A model generated the notes under the pieces. It had not been told where the DNA came from and did no database searches. It saw only the letters and a program-made list of their open reading frames with translations. From NCBI GenBank assembly GCA_963204915.1, contig CAUJHS010000061.1, positions 186,001-250,000 on the forward strand: a stretch of DNA of 64,000 nucleotides, written 5' to 3'. Origin of the DNA: Planctomycetota bacterium (lineage in GTDB: Bacteria; Planctomycetota; Planctomycetia; Pirellulales; Pirellulaceae). The translations under genes and the position numbers were made by a program. Of this stretch, positions 44,661 to 53,921 are shown one piece after another. Within the stretch, counting starts at the first letter, position 1. Each line of letters begins with the position of its first letter.

Positions 44661-47600
44661 TTATTCTTCGCGTAATGCGTTCAACAAGGGAGCACGCAAC
44701 ACCGCGCGCACGGCGAATAACCCCGAGGCCAATCCGACGCCGAGGATGACGGCCAACATCCACGCAAGTTGCAGCATGGGCACGCGTGCGCCGCCGAGCC
44801 AAATGTGCGGCGCGACTGCCGTCAGGGCGGCAAACACTCCCATGGCCAAGCCGCCCAACAGCAGCACCGCATTTTCCAACATCACCATTTGGGCCAGCCG
44901 ACCACGTCGGAAGCCCGTGGCGCGCATCAGGGCAAGTTCGCCGCGCCGCTCTAACACGCTGCGAAGTTGCACTGTTGCCAATCCGAATACGCCGAGCAGC
45001 AGTCCCAATGCTCCCAGGCTTTGGAAGGTGCTGAGGTACGTGTTTTGAACCGCCAAGAGGTCTTGCAGCACCGCACGCGTGTCCTGCGCGTCGACGCCGT
45101 AATCGCTCAAACGGCTTTCCAACGCGCGAGCTAATTCATCAACTTTGCCCGGCGGCGCCTGAATCAGGAACAAATTGTAGCCGCTAATGTCCGGGTACAA
45201 CCGCTTAAAGTTTTCCTCGTCGATAAACAAACTGCCTTGCAGGATCGTGTTCGAAAGCAACCCCGCCACACGAAACGTCACGCTTCGGCCGTCATCGTCT
45301 TGCACGGTGAATTCTTCTCCGACGCCTTTCATCAAGTGCAAACTGTACATCGCGGTGTTTTTGTCCAACACCATGGGCACTGCATCATTAACATCGCCCA
45401 GCGGTTGTCGTAACACGAGCCAAGGATTCGCCTTTTCCTCGGCGGCTGAAGCCGCTGAAGCCGACCATGCAAAAGGTTGAGCATCGGCCTGAGAAAAATG
45501 GTCATAGAACGCTGGCGTTACCCCCACCACACGCGGGCGCGTGGTTTGATAGATATTGCGGCAACTCGCGTCCTCGCCAGGTTTTAGCCGCAAAGAAAGC
45601 ACCGCGCCTTCATCCAGCAGCGCTGCTTCGTCGCCCAACAGATCGCGCCGCTCCAAGGGGATGTTCAAGTCGGCGAACAACGGCCGATCACTTTCGGCAA
45701 TGAGATCAAAGCCGCCTACGCCTTCGGCCGTTGGCGCTATGCGAAAGGCGCTAATGGCGACAATCAAAAAACAGGCCGAGGCCGTCAGTCCCATCGTCAG
45801 CGTGCTGCGCAAGGGATTTCGACTGGCGTTGCGCGCCGCTAGTCCCGTGAGTGTGTAACGGCCTGTCTCCACGGCGCCGCTTCGCCGTAAGCGAGAACCT
45901 ATGTAAATCAGCGAAGCGGCCAGCACCGCGGCGCCGCCCGCGAAGAAAGCGCCGGCTTGCGCTTCGCCTCGAAGTTGCGTCGCCATTGTCGCAAGAGTGA
46001 TTGCCGCAAGCAGTAATGCCGCGGCAGCCCAAGTAGCCCAAGCCCAACCTGTTTGTCGGACGACAGGAGTTTCGTGTGCTTGTCCCGCCATGAGCCGGCG
46101 CGCCGAGACGCGCCGCATGCGCCATGCAGTCCAAGCGATGGTTAAGCCCGAAACAAGCACGCCGCTCAAATAGCCGGTCGCCAGACTCATCCAGGCGACA
46201 TGCAAATGCACGAAAGGCGTAACAATGGCCGCAACCCATAACGTACGCAGTCCTACGATCATCAACCAGGCATACCCGATCCCGGCTCCAATGCCGACGA
46301 GGCCTCCCATCGCCGCCACCAGTGCGCCTTCACTAATAAACATCCGGCTCGCCTTGCTGCGTGGCACGCCGATCGCCAGCAGCAGCCCAACCTCCCGCGC
46401 GCGTCGCTCCAAGCCCAGTCGGAACAAGAGCGCCGTCAGCATCAGCGCCGCCGCGATCAGGAAAAAGCTGAACCCAAGAAACAGCAAATTAAACGGTGTT
46501 GTACCGCTGGACGCTTGTAAACCTCGTTGCTTCACAGCCGTGAACACGAACCCTAGGTCTTCGCGACTGTTAGCCAACTCGGTCAGAAATGCCGTTTCTA
46601 AGACTGTCTCTGGCGAACCGCCTTCGGGCGCCGATACGCGATTTGCCGGAATACGAAACGACGTCAGCCGGCCAAACCGGCTTCCCCATAGTTTTTGCCC
46701 GGCCGAAAGCGAGAGATAGGCTTTGGGCGTCGTTCGGTGATTTTTCCAGTAATCGTCGTCTTGCGGACGAACGGTGTATGTCATCGGAAACGGCGCGTCC
46801 CAGTCGTCAATTGTGTCTTGGTCCGTCACGCCTTCAACCTCGGGCGTCAAGTCCGGGTCATTCGTCCGCTGCGGCGCTTCGTCGAACTGCGCAGGCCGGC
46901 GCCGATCATATGGCCGGGCCGGTTCGGTCAACGGCGCGATCGCTTTCAGGCGAAAATCGGCCGTCAACTCCTTGGACTGACCATGTGTTGTCTCAGGAGC
47001 GAAATAGCGTAGTCGAACGGTGTCGCCCACTTGGACTTGCAAGTCGCTGGCGGCCCAATCGACAAGAACCATCTCATCGTCGGCCAGGGTGATCGGCTGG
47101 CCGGTTTCATCCAACAAGGGGCCAAGCACAGGCGTCGACTCCAAAGCCGCGATTGTGGAATAGGGGATCCCGTCGGCGGCAGGTTCGCCGGCTGGCGGAA
47201 CCTTTTGCATGAGATTCGCGAGATACGTAAAAACCGGTTGGGCTTGAAAGGGTGCAAAGGCTCGCTGGGCGATCGCGGCCGCCTCGTCGCTTACGATCAT
47301 GCGATCGGTGGTGAAGCTGAAATAATCGAAGATGATGTCTTCGGAAACTTCGCCTGCGGGTTGAAAAACTCGCGTCACGCGATGCAACGAAAAACCGTAG
47401 TCTTGAAGTTTCGGTTTTAAACTGTCTTGGAGTGCGCGGTTCGCCCGGTCGATTGCTTCGTTGGAGCGCGGCGAGTTATCTCTTGCTGACACCAAGATAG
47501 CGTTAACGTTGTCCTCCTGGTCTAGAACCTCTTGCAGGATGGACAATGGCAAATAGGCATTACGAGGCAAATGCTGGCTCGGCAATAAACTAAACCGACC

Positions 47601-48200
47601 GAACCCCTTCGCTGGCAGGATCTCAATAACTTCTAATTGCGGCAGGCTGCGGGTGCGATCGGTCTTGCGCCCCAGCGGGCTATCGGCGGGAACCTGGTTT
47701 GCTTTAACCAAGCGCAGGGTAATGCGGTCGCCCACGTGTGCGCCGATCTCGTCGGCAAGCGGTTGATTGAGCACGACTTCTCCGTCGCTGGGTAGCCGCG
47801 CGGGCTCCGCCCCGCCGGGCGAGTTCAAGTTCCAAAAATCCGTGTCGCAGCCCAGCACCGTAACGCCGCCGGCAATTTGCAGCCCAGACTCACCGGCGCG
47901 CTCCACCGTCGCCCTCGGAAACATTACAACTGGAGTGGCGGACGAGAAAAACTCCGCGAATGAATCGCTTGAAGCAAGCTCTTGCGCCAAATCGGCACGA
48001 AAGAAGCGATCCGTGATCAACACAAAGTCGATGCGTCCCAAACCATCGAGCGTTAACTCGCGCAGGCTCCCTCGCACAGAGTCGCCCACGAGCAGCGCGC
48101 CCGTAAGCACGGCGGTTGCGGCGGCAACACCCAAGGCGACCGCCAGGTTAATACGCCAATGAAATCGAAGGCTTGCGAAAACAAAACGCCAGAATGTCAT
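44661..48200 (-). CDS. Large ABC transporter permease (FtsX family, two FtsX domains)
   Basis: A 1179-residue membrane protein. The N-terminal helix (INLAVALGVAAATAVLTGALLVGDSVRGSLRELTLDGLG) is followed by a large MacB-type periplasmic region. The first FtsX domain (LFLGFSFFLIAAALMLTALLFRLGLERRAREVGLLLAIGVPRSKASRMFISE) lies around 565-720, and the second ends the protein (STFQSLGALGLLLGVFGLATVQLRSVLERRGELALMRATGFRRG, then AVLLLGGLAMGVFAALTAVAPHIWLGG). This tandem arrangement with length near 1180 is seen in YbbP/planctomycete-type lipoprotein exporters. Its ATPase partner is encoded at 48397, 196 nt upstream in the transcript. Confidence 0.85.
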   Translation of the reverse strand: MTFWRFVFASLRFHWRINLAVALGVAAATAVLTGALLVGDSVRGSLRELTLDGLGRIDFVLITDRFFRADLAQELASSDSFAEFFSSATPVVMFPRATVERAGESGLQIAGGVTVLGCDTDFWNLNSPGGAEPARLPSDGEVVLNQPLADEIGAHVGDRITLRLVKANQVPADSPLGRKTDRTRSLPQLEVIEILPAKGFGRFSLLPSQHLPRNAYLPLSILQEVLDQEDNVNAILVSARDNSPRSNEAIDRANRALQDSLKPKLQDYGFSLHRVTRVFQPAGEVSEDIIFDYFSFTTDRMIVSDEAAAIAQRAFAPFQAQPVFTYLANLMQKVPPAGEPAADGIPYSTIAALESTPVLGPLLDETGQPITLADDEMVLVDWAASDLQVQVGDTVRLRYFAPETTHGQSKELTADFRLKAIAPLTEPARPYDRRRPAQFDEAPQRTNDPDLTPEVEGVTDQDTIDDWDAPFPMTYTVRPQDDDYWKNHRTTPKAYLSLSAGQKLWGSRFGRLTSFRIPANRVSAPEGGSPETVLETAFLTELANSREDLGFVFTAVKQRGLQASSGTTPFNLLFLGFSFFLIAAALMLTALLFRLGLERRAREVGLLLAIGVPRSKASRMFISEGALVAAMGGLVGIGAGIGYAWLMIVGLRTLWVAAIVTPFVHLHVAWMSLATGYLSGVLVSGLTIAWTAWRMRRVSARRLMAGQAHETPVVRQTGWAWATWAAAALLLAAITLATMATQLRGEAQAGAFFAGGAAVLAASLIYIGSRLRRSGAVETGRYTLTGLAARNASRNPLRSTLTMGLTASACFLIVAISAFRIAPTAEGVGGFDLIAESDRPLFADLNIPLERRDLLGDEAALLDEGAVLSLRLKPGEDASCRNIYQTTRPRVVGVTPAFYDHFSQADAQPFAWSASAASAAEEKANPWLVLRQPLGDVNDAVPMVLDKNTAMYSLHLMKGVGEEFTVQDDDGRSVTFRVAGLLSNTILQGSLFIDEENFKRLYPDISGYNLFLIQAPPGKVDELARALESRLSDYGVDAQDTRAVLQDLLAVQNTYLSTFQSLGALGLLLGVFGLATVQLRSVLERRGELALMRATGFRRGRLAQMVMLENAVLLLGGLAMGVFAALTAVAPHIWLGGARVPMLQLAWMLAVILGVGLASGLFAVRAVLRAPLLNALREE

Positions 48201-48396
48201 GAAACCGGCCCAAGGCAGAACGTGAGAGTATTACTTGGCGAAAAACGACGGCAAGGAACTTGACCGTTCATCGACCGCGGCGTCATTCTACCATCTGGCG
48301 CATCAACGAAATCGGCTGGGGCAGCCGCCGCGCGCCGTGAGCCGCATTTCAAATTCGCCTTGTCCGCGGCTTTTGGAAAGAGTTAGCGGCCAAGTC

Positions 48397-49086
48397 CTAA
48401 TTCACCAACGCGCCGTCTTCCAATTCGACGCGGCGTGAAAGCATATCGGCCAGCTCCAGGCTATGCGTAACCACCACGAGCATGGTGTTTTCTTGTTTTT
48501 GCAATTCCAGTAGTAATTCGCCGATCGCGGTCGCGTTCTTCCGATCAAGATTGCCGGTCGGTTCGTCGGCCAAGAGTAACACGGGGTTGTGAATTAAGGC
48601 TCGCGCTACCGCGACACGTTCCCGTTCTCCGCCGGAAAGCTCTGCGGGGCGATGCGTCATGCGTTCCGAAAGCCCGACGCGCTCAATCAAATCGCGAGCC
48701 CGTTGCTTAAGAGACGCGTCAGGCGATCCTTCCGCGATCGTTGGCAGCAGCACATTTTCTAATACGGTCAATTGTGGAAGCAGATGGTGGTCTTGAAAAA
48801 TGAAGCCGATGTTCCGGTTGCGGAAGTGGGCAAGCTCTTTTTCACTTAGCGCGAAAGGATTTTGACCGTCCAAAGTAACGGTTCCCGACGTTGGCGCGTC
48901 GAGTCCGCCCATCACATGAAGCAACGTACTCTTACCCGATCCGCTAGGCCCGAGAATCGCCAGATTCTCGCCCGAATGCAATTTCAACGAGACGCCCCCC
49001 AGCACGCGCAGCGGCGCTGCCGGAGTCGGAGTCGGATACTCCTTGACCACATTCTCGACAATCAATTCAGCCACGCCGTCCCCCAA
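48397..49086 (-). CDS. ABC transporter ATP-binding protein (LolD/MacB-like)
   Basis: A 229-residue ATPase that should drive the permease at 44661. Walker A GPSGSGKST, Q-loop IFQDHHLLPQLTVLENVLLP, signature LSGGERERVAVARAL, Walker B LLLADEP and switch His in VVVTHS are all intact. EPTGNLDRKN and LLPQLTVLENV are the LolD/YbbA pattern, which pairs with FtsX-type permeases. The gene starts at ATG 49086. It lies directly upstream of the permease on the same strand, so the two probably form one operon. Confidence 0.9.
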   Translation of the reverse strand: MGDGVAELIVENVVKEYPTPTPAAPLRVLGGVSLKLHSGENLAILGPSGSGKSTLLHVMGGLDAPTSGTVTLDGQNPFALSEKELAHFRNRNIGFIFQDHHLLPQLTVLENVLLPTIAEGSPDASLKQRARDLIERVGLSERMTHRPAELSGGERERVAVARALIHNPVLLLADEPTGNLDRKNATAIGELLLELQKQENTMLVVVTHSLELADMLSRRVELEDGALVN

Positions 49087-49255
49087 AATGGCTCAACAAC
49101 CAACCTAGCGCAATCAGGCAACCAACCGGCGGATTGTAGAGGCCGCGACAACTTGCTTCAACCGTGCCGCGTTAGCAACTTTTCTAGAGCAGGCAAGCGC
49201 CAAGCCAATGGACTGGCAACACGAAATAGATAGGTTGCCGAGCAGCGTGCTCCGA

Positions 49256-50305
49256 TTACTGTGCCGTAAGGGTAACGGTCTGAGGCGTTATCCGGCGCAA
49301 TTGGCCGCACGCCGCATTGATCTTATCTCCCTTGCGTTCCCGGAACTGCACATTGATGCCGCCATGCTCAAGAATCTCGCGAAAGCGACGCGACGCAGCG
49401 GCGGAAGGAGTTTCGTAAGGTAAGCCGGCCACCGGATTATAAGGAATCACATTTAACAGCGCTGTCCGGCCGCGCAGCAGTTTCACCAATTGCCGGGCCT
49501 GCTTTTCGTGATCGTTAATGCCTGCCAACAACACGTATTCAAAGGTCAGTCGTCGCCCCGACGCCTCGAAGTACTGGTCCGCTTCGGAAAGAATCGCTTC
49601 CAGGCCTATGTTCTTATTGACGGGCACCAGGCGATTCCGAAGTTCGTCATCAGGGGCATGCAGCGACACCGCCAGGTGATAATGAACGCCTTTCTCGGTC
49701 AAGCGGCGGATAGCCGGCGGCAATCCGACCGTCGAAATGGTTATGCGCCGCGCGCTAATTCCTAAGCCTTCATCGCTCGTAGCGACTTCCAGCGCTGGAA
49801 GCAATCGGTCCAGGTTGGCGAGAGGTTCTCCCATGCCCATGACCACGATGTGACTGAGCCGCAAATCGGCTTCGACCAACTGTTGCAGCCGGAGCATCTG
49901 TTCGACGATTTCACCCGAGGTCAAATTGCGATCCACGCCATCAAGTCCACTGGCGCAAAACACGCACCCCATGGCGCAGCCAACTTGCGAGCTGATGCAA
50001 ATCGTGCGTCGGACGCCGTCACGCAGCAAAACACACTCGATCCGGCCGCCGTCGGCTAGTTCGAGGAGTAATTTTTCCGTACCATCGTCCGACTGGCTGT
50101 GCCGAGCAATCTTCGTGGTCCAAAGCGTGAACGACTGCTCCAGCGCCTCGCGCAACGACTTAGGCAGGTCAGTCATCTCGGCGAACGAAGCGGCCCGACG
50201 ATGAAAGACCCACTGGCGGATTTGCCGAGCGCGAAACGAGCGCTCACCTCGCTCGGCCAGCCAGGATTCCAGGGCGTTTTGCGTTGGGTCAAGGAGATGC
50301 TTCAT
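49256..50305 (-). CDS. rlmN: 23S rRNA (adenine(2503)-C2)-methyltransferase / tRNA methyltransferase RlmN
   Basis: A radical SAM enzyme that methylates C2 of A2503 in 23S rRNA and A37 of some tRNAs. The 349-residue product has the 4Fe-4S cysteines C110xxxC114xxC117 (GCAMGCVFCASG). Other RlmN features are GMGEPLANLDR, the SAM-binding SLHAPDDELRNRLVPVNK, and the resolving/methyl-carrying cysteine near 333 (INAACGQL). The length and C-terminal Cys fit RlmN; Cfr has a different pattern in the loop before CAMGC. The gene lies 103 nt after the sppA stop on the same strand. Confidence 0.93.
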   Translation of the reverse strand: MKHLLDPTQNALESWLAERGERSFRARQIRQWVFHRRAASFAEMTDLPKSLREALEQSFTLWTTKIARHSQSDDGTEKLLLELADGGRIECVLLRDGVRRTICISSQVGCAMGCVFCASGLDGVDRNLTSGEIVEQMLRLQQLVEADLRLSHIVVMGMGEPLANLDRLLPALEVATSDEGLGISARRITISTVGLPPAIRRLTEKGVHYHLAVSLHAPDDELRNRLVPVNKNIGLEAILSEADQYFEASGRRLTFEYVLLAGINDHEKQARQLVKLLRGRTALLNVIPYNPVAGLPYETPSAAASRRFREILEHGGINVQFRERKGDKINAACGQLRRITPQTVTLTAQ

Positions 50306-50407
50306 TCTTTGACGGACTTTAGGTCGCGAGACGCGGCGCCAAACGAAGGAGAGAGAACCCGTTCCATGACCGGGAGCTTGATCTGTCTCTCCGCATTCTG
50401 CGATGGT

Positions 50408-51487
50408 TTATGGTTCACCGCCGTACTTGGGTTGATCGAATAGTGCAGGAAGCGTCGTCGCCAGGTAATAAGGACGAGGCGCCGAGAGATCAAGCAGCGA
50501 TGTCCAACTGTTTCTGCGTTCGGCCTGCGCTTGCGCGAATCCAAACAGACTTCCCAACGAGAAGGGCGATTCAAACTCGATGGTGCGATAGTCGCCCTCG
50601 CCGAGACCCGCCAACTCCGCGGCGCGCGCGATGGCGTCTTCCAAGAATCCCGTCTCGTCGATCAGGCCCAGCTCCTTGGCTCGCATTCCGGAGAAAACTT
50701 CGCCTGTGGCGACCTCGTTCAACTTTTCTGGATTTTCACGAAAGTAGGGCCGGCCGTGCTTGACAACCTCTTTAAAACGTTCGAATGTTTCGTTCACGTA
50801 TTTCTGAAGAATATCTCGCTGTTCGGGCGACAACTCCTTGGTCATCGAGAGCATTTGCTTGTTAGGGTGCGTGGCGATCGACTCGTTTTCGATATCGAAT
50901 CGCTGCATCAACCCCGTCAGATCATAGTAAGGAATAATGACGCCGATGGAGCCCGTGGCTCCTGAAGGTTCAGCATAGATGCAGTTTTCCTGATCTCCCA
51001 CAGCCATGGAAACGTAATAGCCGCCGCTCGCGGCGATCGCGCCCATGCTAACCACGAGAGGGACCTTTTTCTCCTCGCGAAGCTTTTTCAAATGATGGAA
51101 CAAGTAGTCCGAGCCTGTGACCGTGCCGCCGGGCGAGTCGACGCGCAGCACGACGGCTTTAACGTCCTCATCGTCGCGAACGCGGTCGATCTGACGTTTG
51201 GTGTGGCCGTCTCCTTCGGCAATAATTCCGGCCAGATTAATGATTGCGATCTTGTCCGTGGCGTCCTCGGCGCCGGAATGGTGCTTTTCCGTCAAACCGC
51301 GTGAAGTGTCAAAGTAATCGCGCAAGGCTGCCGCCTGCATCAATGCATACATCGCGCAAAACACAAACAAAGTCCAACCGAGCCAACCCCACCAGCGCGA
51401 CGAACCGCCGCCTTGTTGGATGACAATCGTTTGCGTTGTCCCCGCGGGATCACCGCCATCACGAAGCGAATCGCCGGATGAAGCCAT
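50408..51487 (-). CDS. sppA: Signal peptide peptidase SppA-type serine protease
   Basis: A membrane-anchored protease that cleaves remnant signal peptides, 359 residues from ATG 51487. One N-terminal helix (WWGWLGWTLFVFCAMYALMQAAALRDY) is followed by a single peptidase S49 domain. Core motifs: VVLRVDSPGGTVTGSDYL, the nucleophile Ser in AIAASGGYYVSMA, the general-base Lys in THPNKQMLSM (56 residues on, close to the Ser-Lys spacing in short SppA enzymes), and SGATGSIGVII. This is the short (36K-type) SppA rather than the tandem E. coli form. It is followed by rlmN on the same strand. Confidence 0.92.
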   Translation of the reverse strand: MASSGDSLRDGGDPAGTTQTIVIQQGGGSSRWWGWLGWTLFVFCAMYALMQAAALRDYFDTSRGLTEKHHSGAEDATDKIAIINLAGIIAEGDGHTKRQIDRVRDDEDVKAVVLRVDSPGGTVTGSDYLFHHLKKLREEKKVPLVVSMGAIAASGGYYVSMAVGDQENCIYAEPSGATGSIGVIIPYYDLTGLMQRFDIENESIATHPNKQMLSMTKELSPEQRDILQKYVNETFERFKEVVKHGRPYFRENPEKLNEVATGEVFSGMRAKELGLIDETGFLEDAIARAAELAGLGEGDYRTIEFESPFSLGSLFGFAQAQAERRNSWTSLLDLSAPRPYYLATTLPALFDQPKYGGEP

Positions 51488-51561
51488 ATCGAACACCCTC
51501 AATCCCCAAGCCGCACTCGCCCGCTGCAATGCGAGGCGTGGTTATGTTTCGTATCAATTCT

Positions 51562-52449
51562 TTACAGCAGGCCATATTGGGTCAACGTGCGGCGCAACTT
51601 GGCCATGCTTGCGTCGTCCAGCGGCGTCATAGGGAGACGTAATTCGCCCGTGTCGCGTCCCAGCATTTGCATGGCCGCCTTGATGGGAATGGGATTCGTG
51701 GCCAATCCCAGCATATCGCGACACAGGGGAAATAGCTTGTGATGCCAGGTTTGCGCTTGGCCGATATGGCCATCATGAAAAGCTTTCACCAGCGCGATCA
51801 TATCGCCCGGTACAATGTTCCCGACTACGGAAATGACGCCTTCGCCGCCGACCGCCATGAGCGGCAAGGTCAAACTATCGTCACCGCTTAACACCGTTAG
51901 GTCCGTGGTGCAAAGGATCTGAGACGCTTGGTCCAGCGAGCCGGTCGCCTCTTTGACCATCGTGATATTCTTCAATTCGGCAAGTCGCGCAATCGTTTCC
52001 GGTTCGATGTTTTTGCCGGTTCGCCCCGGGATGTTGTAAACGCAGATTGGAATTTCCACTTCCTCGGCAACCGCCTTGTAATGTTCGTAGAACCCCTGTT
52101 GTGTCGGTTTGTTATAGTAGGGAGCGACCATCAATGCGGCATCGGCGCCTTCTTTGGCGGCCCAGCGCGTCAGTCGGAGCGCTTCCCGAGTGCTGTTCGA
52201 GCCAGTCCCCGCCATGACCTTAATTCGACCAGCCGCAGACTGCACGACTTCTGAAATAACGCGCTCATGCTCCTCATGAGAAAGCGTGGGCGACTCGCCC
52301 GTTGTTCCTACCGGACAAAGGCAGGTTGCTCCCGCAGCAATTTGAAACTCGACTTGTGCGCGCAGCGTCGGTTGGTCTAACTCGCCATTCCGAAAGGGGG
52401 TCACAATTGCAACCGACAACCCGGCAAACGCAGATCCTTTTCTTGGCAT
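51562..52449 (-). CDS. dapA: 4-hydroxy-tetrahydrodipicolinate synthase
   Basis: Condenses pyruvate with aspartate semialdehyde in the lysine/diaminopimelate pathway. The 295-residue TIM barrel has GTTGE (48-52), catalytic Y138 in VYNIPGRTG, and Schiff-base lysine K166 in TMVKEATG, all as in DapA. The C-terminal YNKPTQQG and allosteric region are ordinary. It diverges from rex across 294 nt. The related enzyme at 28987 lacks these residues, which marks this one as the biosynthetic DapA. Confidence 0.95.
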   Translation of the reverse strand: MPRKGSAFAGLSVAIVTPFRNGELDQPTLRAQVEFQIAAGATCLCPVGTTGESPTLSHEEHERVISEVVQSAAGRIKVMAGTGSNSTREALRLTRWAAKEGADAALMVAPYYNKPTQQGFYEHYKAVAEEVEIPICVYNIPGRTGKNIEPETIARLAELKNITMVKEATGSLDQASQILCTTDLTVLSGDDSLTLPLMAVGGEGVISVVGNIVPGDMIALVKAFHDGHIGQAQTWHHKLFPLCRDMLGLATNPIPIKAAMQMLGRDTGELRLPMTPLDDASMAKLRRTLTQYGLL

Positions 52450-52743
52450 ATCTACTTACGAGAGAAAATGGGGAGGTGTGCGGAGAACGACCACGAATTG
52501 CGGCCTACAACTTTCCGTGCCATGGTCGACGCGGGAGAGCAAACCATGAAATCGCTTCGTGGTTTGACTGGGCCTTCCTCACTCGGAATAGTCCTCCTTC
52601 GGTCCATCGAGCCGTGCGGCGCGACTACCGATTATCATGGAACTTGCACCCGTTGGCAACGCAGGCGCTGACCTTGTCGCTGGCGGACGCCCGGTTTACA
52701 GTAACTCCACCGGCGTCTGGCTGTTGAGTATCGAAGTGAAGTC

Positions 52744-53412
52744 ATGGGCGAAACGCATAAGCCGAAAGCAACTCTCGCCGAAGGCGCCGTACCCAAGGCG
52801 GTAGTTAGCCGGCTCAGCTTATACCTGCGCGAGCTGCAACATTTGGTGCGAGACGGCAACGAAACCACTAGTTCGACGCAACTTGGCAGCCTGCTTGGAT
52901 TTACCGACGCACAAGTACGAAAAGACTTAGCCTACTTCGGTCAGTTCGGGTATCCGGGAATCGGATACCGATGTACCGAACTCATCGACGCGGTCAAGCG
53001 AATTCTAGGCACCGATCGTAGCTGGCCCGTTGCTCTTGTAGGTTTGGGAAATCTAGGCAGAGCGCTGCTGGGATACCGTGGCTTTCAAAACCAAGGATTT
53101 AGTATTGCGGCCGCCTTTGACGTCGACCCGCAAAAAGTGGGGCCTGCGATTGAAAACGTTCCCACCTTTCATCTGGATGAATTAGCCGCGGTTGTTGCTG
53201 GAAAAAAAATCAAATTGGCGATTGTGGCTGTGCCGGCCGCCGCCGCCCAAGAAGTTGCCGATCGCCTGATTGCGGCAGGGATTGATGGAATCTTGAACTT
53301 TGCTCCCGTGACAGTTACCGCTCCGTCCAACGTCAGCATGGTGGGCGTCGACCTGGCCATTGAACTGGAGCAGCTTACTTTCAATGTCGTGAATCAACCA
53401 TCGAAATCATAA
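52744..53412 (+). CDS. rex: Redox-sensing transcriptional repressor Rex
   Basis: A DNA-binding NADH/NAD+ sensor of 222 residues. The N-terminal winged helix (RLSLYLRELQHLVRDGNETTSSTQLGSLLGFTDAQVRKDLAYFGQFG) is diagnostic of Rex. The Rossmann domain carries GLGNLGRALLGY and the domain-swap C-terminal helix (MVGVDLAIELEQLTFNVVN). In Gram-positive bacteria Rex represses anaerobic respiration and fermentation genes by binding TTGTGAAW6TTCACAA-like sites; no such site was found in its 294-nt upstream gap. A terminator-like hairpin lies just after the stop. Confidence 0.95.
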   Translation: MGETHKPKATLAEGAVPKAVVSRLSLYLRELQHLVRDGNETTSSTQLGSLLGFTDAQVRKDLAYFGQFGYPGIGYRCTELIDAVKRILGTDRSWPVALVGLGNLGRALLGYRGFQNQGFSIAAAFDVDPQKVGPAIENVPTFHLDELAAVVAGKKIKLAIVAVPAAAAQEVADRLIAAGIDGILNFAPVTVTAPSNVSMVGVDLAIELEQLTFNVVNQPSKS

Positions 53413-53447
53413 GTGGACGCCCCTCCCCATCAAATAACTGCGTCCAC
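53413..53447 (+). terminator. Hairpin directly after rex
   Basis: gtggacgc (53413-53420) and gcgtccac (53440-53447) pair over 8 bp with a 19-nt loop, starting at the base after the stop codon. There is no T-tract, so intrinsic termination is only suggested. Confidence 0.4.
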
Positions 53448-53671
53448 AGATGAATTGGCGGAGGCAACACGCTGGGCGCAGCCGAGTTAAACCAGTTTAA
53501 GAAATAGATTGCGGCGTTAACGAACCAATCTTGCTGAGAAACGGTCAAAATGAGTATTCATCGCAAAAGGAACTCGCCGACTATCTCTAAACTTGCAGGA
53601 TTGGTCTAAGGTTACTGACGAATCGAAACCCTATACAGCCAAGGCGGCACGAGAACTCTGCCCAAGCCCCG

Positions 53672-53699
53672 TTGTCACGGCGACGGCTTTGCATACAAT
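53672..53699 (+). promoter_or_regulatory. Promoter of tRNA-Gln
   Basis: TTGTCA (53672-53677) and TACAAT (53694-53699) are 16 bp apart. Transcription would begin near 53706, just ahead of the tRNA 5' end at 53711. Confidence 0.55.
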
Positions 53700-53710
53700 C
53701 TCAGGAGGTT

Positions 53711-53782
53711 TACCCGGTGGTGTAATTGGCAACACAGCAGATTTTGGCTCTGCTATTCATGGTTCGAGTCCATGCCGGGTAG
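53711..53782 (+). tRNA. tRNA-Gln (anticodon TTG)
   Basis: A full cloverleaf can be folded in 72 nt. The acceptor stem TACCCGG / CCGGGTA has 7 perfect pairs, the D arm is GTGT-AATTGGCA-ACAC, the anticodon stem GCAGA / TCTGC encloses TTTTGGC (anticodon TTG), and the T arm is CATGG-TTCGAGT-CCATG. The discriminator base is G, as in glutamine tRNAs. CCA is not encoded. A decayed integrase gene begins about 130 nt downstream, as expected for an integration site. Confidence 0.93.
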
Positions 53783-53806
53783 TTTGTACACTAGCATGAA
53801 TTTGTT

Positions 53807-53838
53807 ACACCCCGTATTTCTTTGGAATTATGGGGTGT
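53807..53838 (+). terminator. Terminator-like hairpin after tRNA-Gln
   Basis: ACACCCC (53807-53813) pairs with GGGGTGT (53832-53838), followed by TCTCATTTCTT. It lies 24 nt after the tRNA 3' end. Confidence 0.5.
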
Positions 53839-53850
53839 TCTCATTTCTTG

Positions 53851-53921
53851 TACACTAACCCACTGCACCATACTGAACACTAATGCACCACTTTTTGCAC
53901 CACCCCTATTGGGTTAGTGTA
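53851..53921. repeat. 12-bp perfect inverted repeat between tRNA-Gln and the integrase remnant
   Basis: tacactaaccca (53851-53862) and tgggttagtgta (53910-53921) face each other across 47 nt. The direct repeat ttgtacacta (53784-53793, 53848-53857) lies beside it. The right arm overlaps the 3' end of the integrase remnant. Such repeats fit integrase binding sites or the edge of an inserted element. Confidence 0.5.

Noticed and set aside
52450-52743. A Rex-binding operator in the dapA-rex gap
   Set aside because: No TTGTGA-N6-TCACAA-like palindrome was found.
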